Shown: in pieces, positions 62,524 through 64,000 of the stretch
Position numbering within the stretch: position 1 is the first letter of the stretch
Layout: each line of letters opens with the position of its first letter
Notes under the pieces: generated by a model
What the model was told of the DNA's origin: nothing
The model's input: only the letters and a program-made list of their open reading frames with translations
Databases searched by the model: none
NCBI GenBank assembly: GCA_017163975.1
Contig: JAFFSR010000220.1
Location: 12,852,001-12,916,000, forward strand
Direction: 5' to 3'
Length of the DNA: 64,000 bases
Source: Anastatus disparis
Taxonomy: Eukaryota > Arthropoda > Insecta > Hymenoptera > Eupelmidae
Position numbers and translations under genes: made by a program

Positions 62524-63670
62524 GTACTGAGGGTAACAAAGGAGCAAATATGAGTCAATTCATGGCAAGCGTGACGAGGATAGCTAATCATTCTTCCCAA
62601 TTGGCTAAAAGTCTAACCACTGTAAAACAAGAGCAGTGTGAGCTGCAACAAGGAATAATAGAGTCTCTAAAGGAGACTATAAAAGATTTAAGGAACCAGC
62701 TCACTGAATGTAATAAACAAAATGAGTTTCAAAGGAACTTAATCTCTAAGCAGCTGGAGGAGTTGCAAGCTTTACGTGAGCAAAATCAGTGGTTATGGGA
62801 GGAGTCTTGGGGAATACAAGAGTGTGAAAATAATAGGTTCAGCTCTGAAGGGTATTCCGAAAAGGATCAAAAATGGTACAACCAGGAAGAAAACTGGGAT
62901 AGTGTGTCAGAAAATGATCAAGAAAAGGACTACAAAGTACAGCGTCCTATGCTATCTCGCACAGCTGCCCATTCTAAAACTGGTGGAACTGAATCGGGGT
63001 TATACGGTCAGCCATCCAGGATAAATGGAACCGAATATATTGATGAATCAGAAAACTGTCATGATGATTTTTCGAAGGGCGGAAGACTCTATAATTGCAG
63101 AGATATCCCGTTCTTTAATCAGTCTGACAATAAGGAAAAATACGAGGTTAGTAATGCACCACTTAAAACTAACGAAAATGATAAGATCTCGCCCATCGTA
63201 AAGTCTTCGACTGAGTTTAATTTAGCAGGCTTTATTCAAAAAGAGGTTAAAAAGGCACTGAATTCAGAAGTGCAAAATCAAGCAAGTAACCAAAATAGTC
63301 TGAATATAGGAAAAGAGCAGGTAGTTAAACTACAGCTGGTAAATGTAGATCAGAGCAGTCACCGAGACTACAAGCTGACTCAGTCGTGTAAATATGATTA
63401 TTTTTCGGATTTTCTGAAGGCCGAATTGAGGGCTAGAGATCTTATTTATATTATTGATGAAAAGAGCAAGCCTGTAAATGAGAAGGATGCTCAAACAAAA
63501 GAACTTGACACTTATAAAGTAAGAGATGTCATTCTAAGCAGAATCGATCAGGAATATTATAAAAGGATTAATAAACTGAGTGATCCTGTAGAGATGCTAT
63601 CCAAATTAAAAGAGGCAAAAAGATTGGAAGCAAATTTAACCACTGAGTCGATTAGAAGGAAATTGCATAA
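62524..63670 (+). CDS. Copia-type Gag, main exon (5' frame)
   Basis: Acceptor GATTTTTTAG. It begins TEGNKGANMSQFMASV; an internal Met (MSQFMAS) is an alternative start if the leader is not spliced. Residues about 25-105 form a strong coiled coil (QCELQQGIIESLKETIKDLR). The middle is Asn/Ser/charged linker. The C-terminal part (FSDFLKAELRARDLIYIIDE, then RDVILSRIDQEYYKRINKLS and LSKLKEAKRLEANLT) has the helical pattern of Copia Gag (UBN2-type). The frame is lost near 63,671. Confidence 0.75.
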
Positions 63671-64000
63671 TATAACGTATCTCCTAATAAAGAAAAAGCT
63701 AACGAGTTTTGTAATAAATTTGAAGATCTAGTTAGAGCTCACGAAAATCTTCCAGATTCAGAAATAATGTCTGAAGAAGAGAAGAGAGATGCGTTCTACA
63801 ATGCAATTTCCAAAAATGTACCTAACATATCTAACTTAGATCGTTTACATAAAATGGGTCAAGGTCAAGGAAAACGGCTGACTTATGTAGAACTTAAAAA
63901 TCTTCTCATACAGGATGAAGCTGCAAGAAGCGGTGGAAAAGAACATATTGCAACTTCAGCAATGATGGCTCACCCTCAAAGAGGAAGGACTTTGCTAAAA
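63671..64000 (+). CDS. Copia-type Gag continuation (shifted frame, runs off window)
   Basis: This frame resumes Gag-like sequence immediately after the 5' frame degrades: NEFCNKFEDLVRAHENLP, MSEEEKRDAFYNAIS and LTYVELKNLLIQDEAARS are the continuation expected of Copia Gag. It is open to the last base. One base appears to have been lost between the two frames. Confidence 0.72.

Larger units (their letters stand above)
60384..64000 (+). mobile_element. Copia-type LTR retrotransposon (5' part, runs off window)
   Basis: An LTR is followed by an initiator-Met half-tRNA-like primer binding site, a leader with a short ORF, apparent introns and a gag region with Copia-type sequence style. Pol is beyond the window. 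Gag is frameshifted once near 63,671, so this copy is probably defective. The orientation is plus, opposite to the Sans-like gene. The bases just before the LTR, GATCA (60379-60383), would be the candidate target duplication to look for after the 3' LTR. Confidence 0.85.

Overview
This is a very AT-rich, intron-rich animal window. Gene content and splice-site style point to an insect, probably a hymenopteran such as a parasitoid wasp; the order is inference. No prokaryotic features are present.

Layout. (1) About 1,812-35,375 (+) holds most of an insulin-like receptor tyrosine kinase gene. The first exon(s), with the signal peptide, lie left of the window. Fourteen exons join in frame into about 1,595 codons: L1, furin-like Cys-rich, L2, three fibronectin III regions with an RRRR alpha/beta cleavage site, one transmembrane segment, an NPEY juxtamembrane motif, a complete tyrosine kinase and a long C-tail with NPEY and polyQ. 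An additional 78-nt phase-0 cassette exon is possible at 4,408-4,485. The 23-kb intron that follows is a landing pad for repeats: SINEs, foldback/MITE elements and a Helentron-like element. (2) 35,376-50,800 is 3'UTR and intergenic DNA. It contains a 1.6-kb insertion with exact 20-bp terminal inverted repeats and a 6-bp target duplication, carrying a broken unknown ORF. (3) 50,805-51,437 (+) is an intronless BTB/POZ gene. (4) 55,239-59,015 (-) holds the last three exons of a SAM-domain gene resembling Sans (Usher 1G homolog); its ankyrin exons are not seen. (5) 60,084-60,383 (+) is the secreted N-terminus of an unidentified, possibly ionotropic-receptor-like, protein. It is cut by the 5' LTR of a Copia-type retrotransposon (60,384 to the window end) that has an initiator-Met-like half-tRNA primer site and a gag region apparently assembled from four exons.

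The host genes appear functionally unrelated: a growth/metabolic receptor, a probable ubiquitin-ligase-type BTB adaptor and a sensory/cytoskeletal scaffold. The points most worth checking are the receptor's polybasic cassette exon, a GC-rich 25-codon extension behind its TAG stop, the multi-intron Copia leader, the TIR/TSD element at 38.7-40.3 kb, the Helentron-like element with serial GC-rich hairpins, and a near-perfect 655-bp palindrome. All calls come from reading the sequence; no searches or alignments were run.
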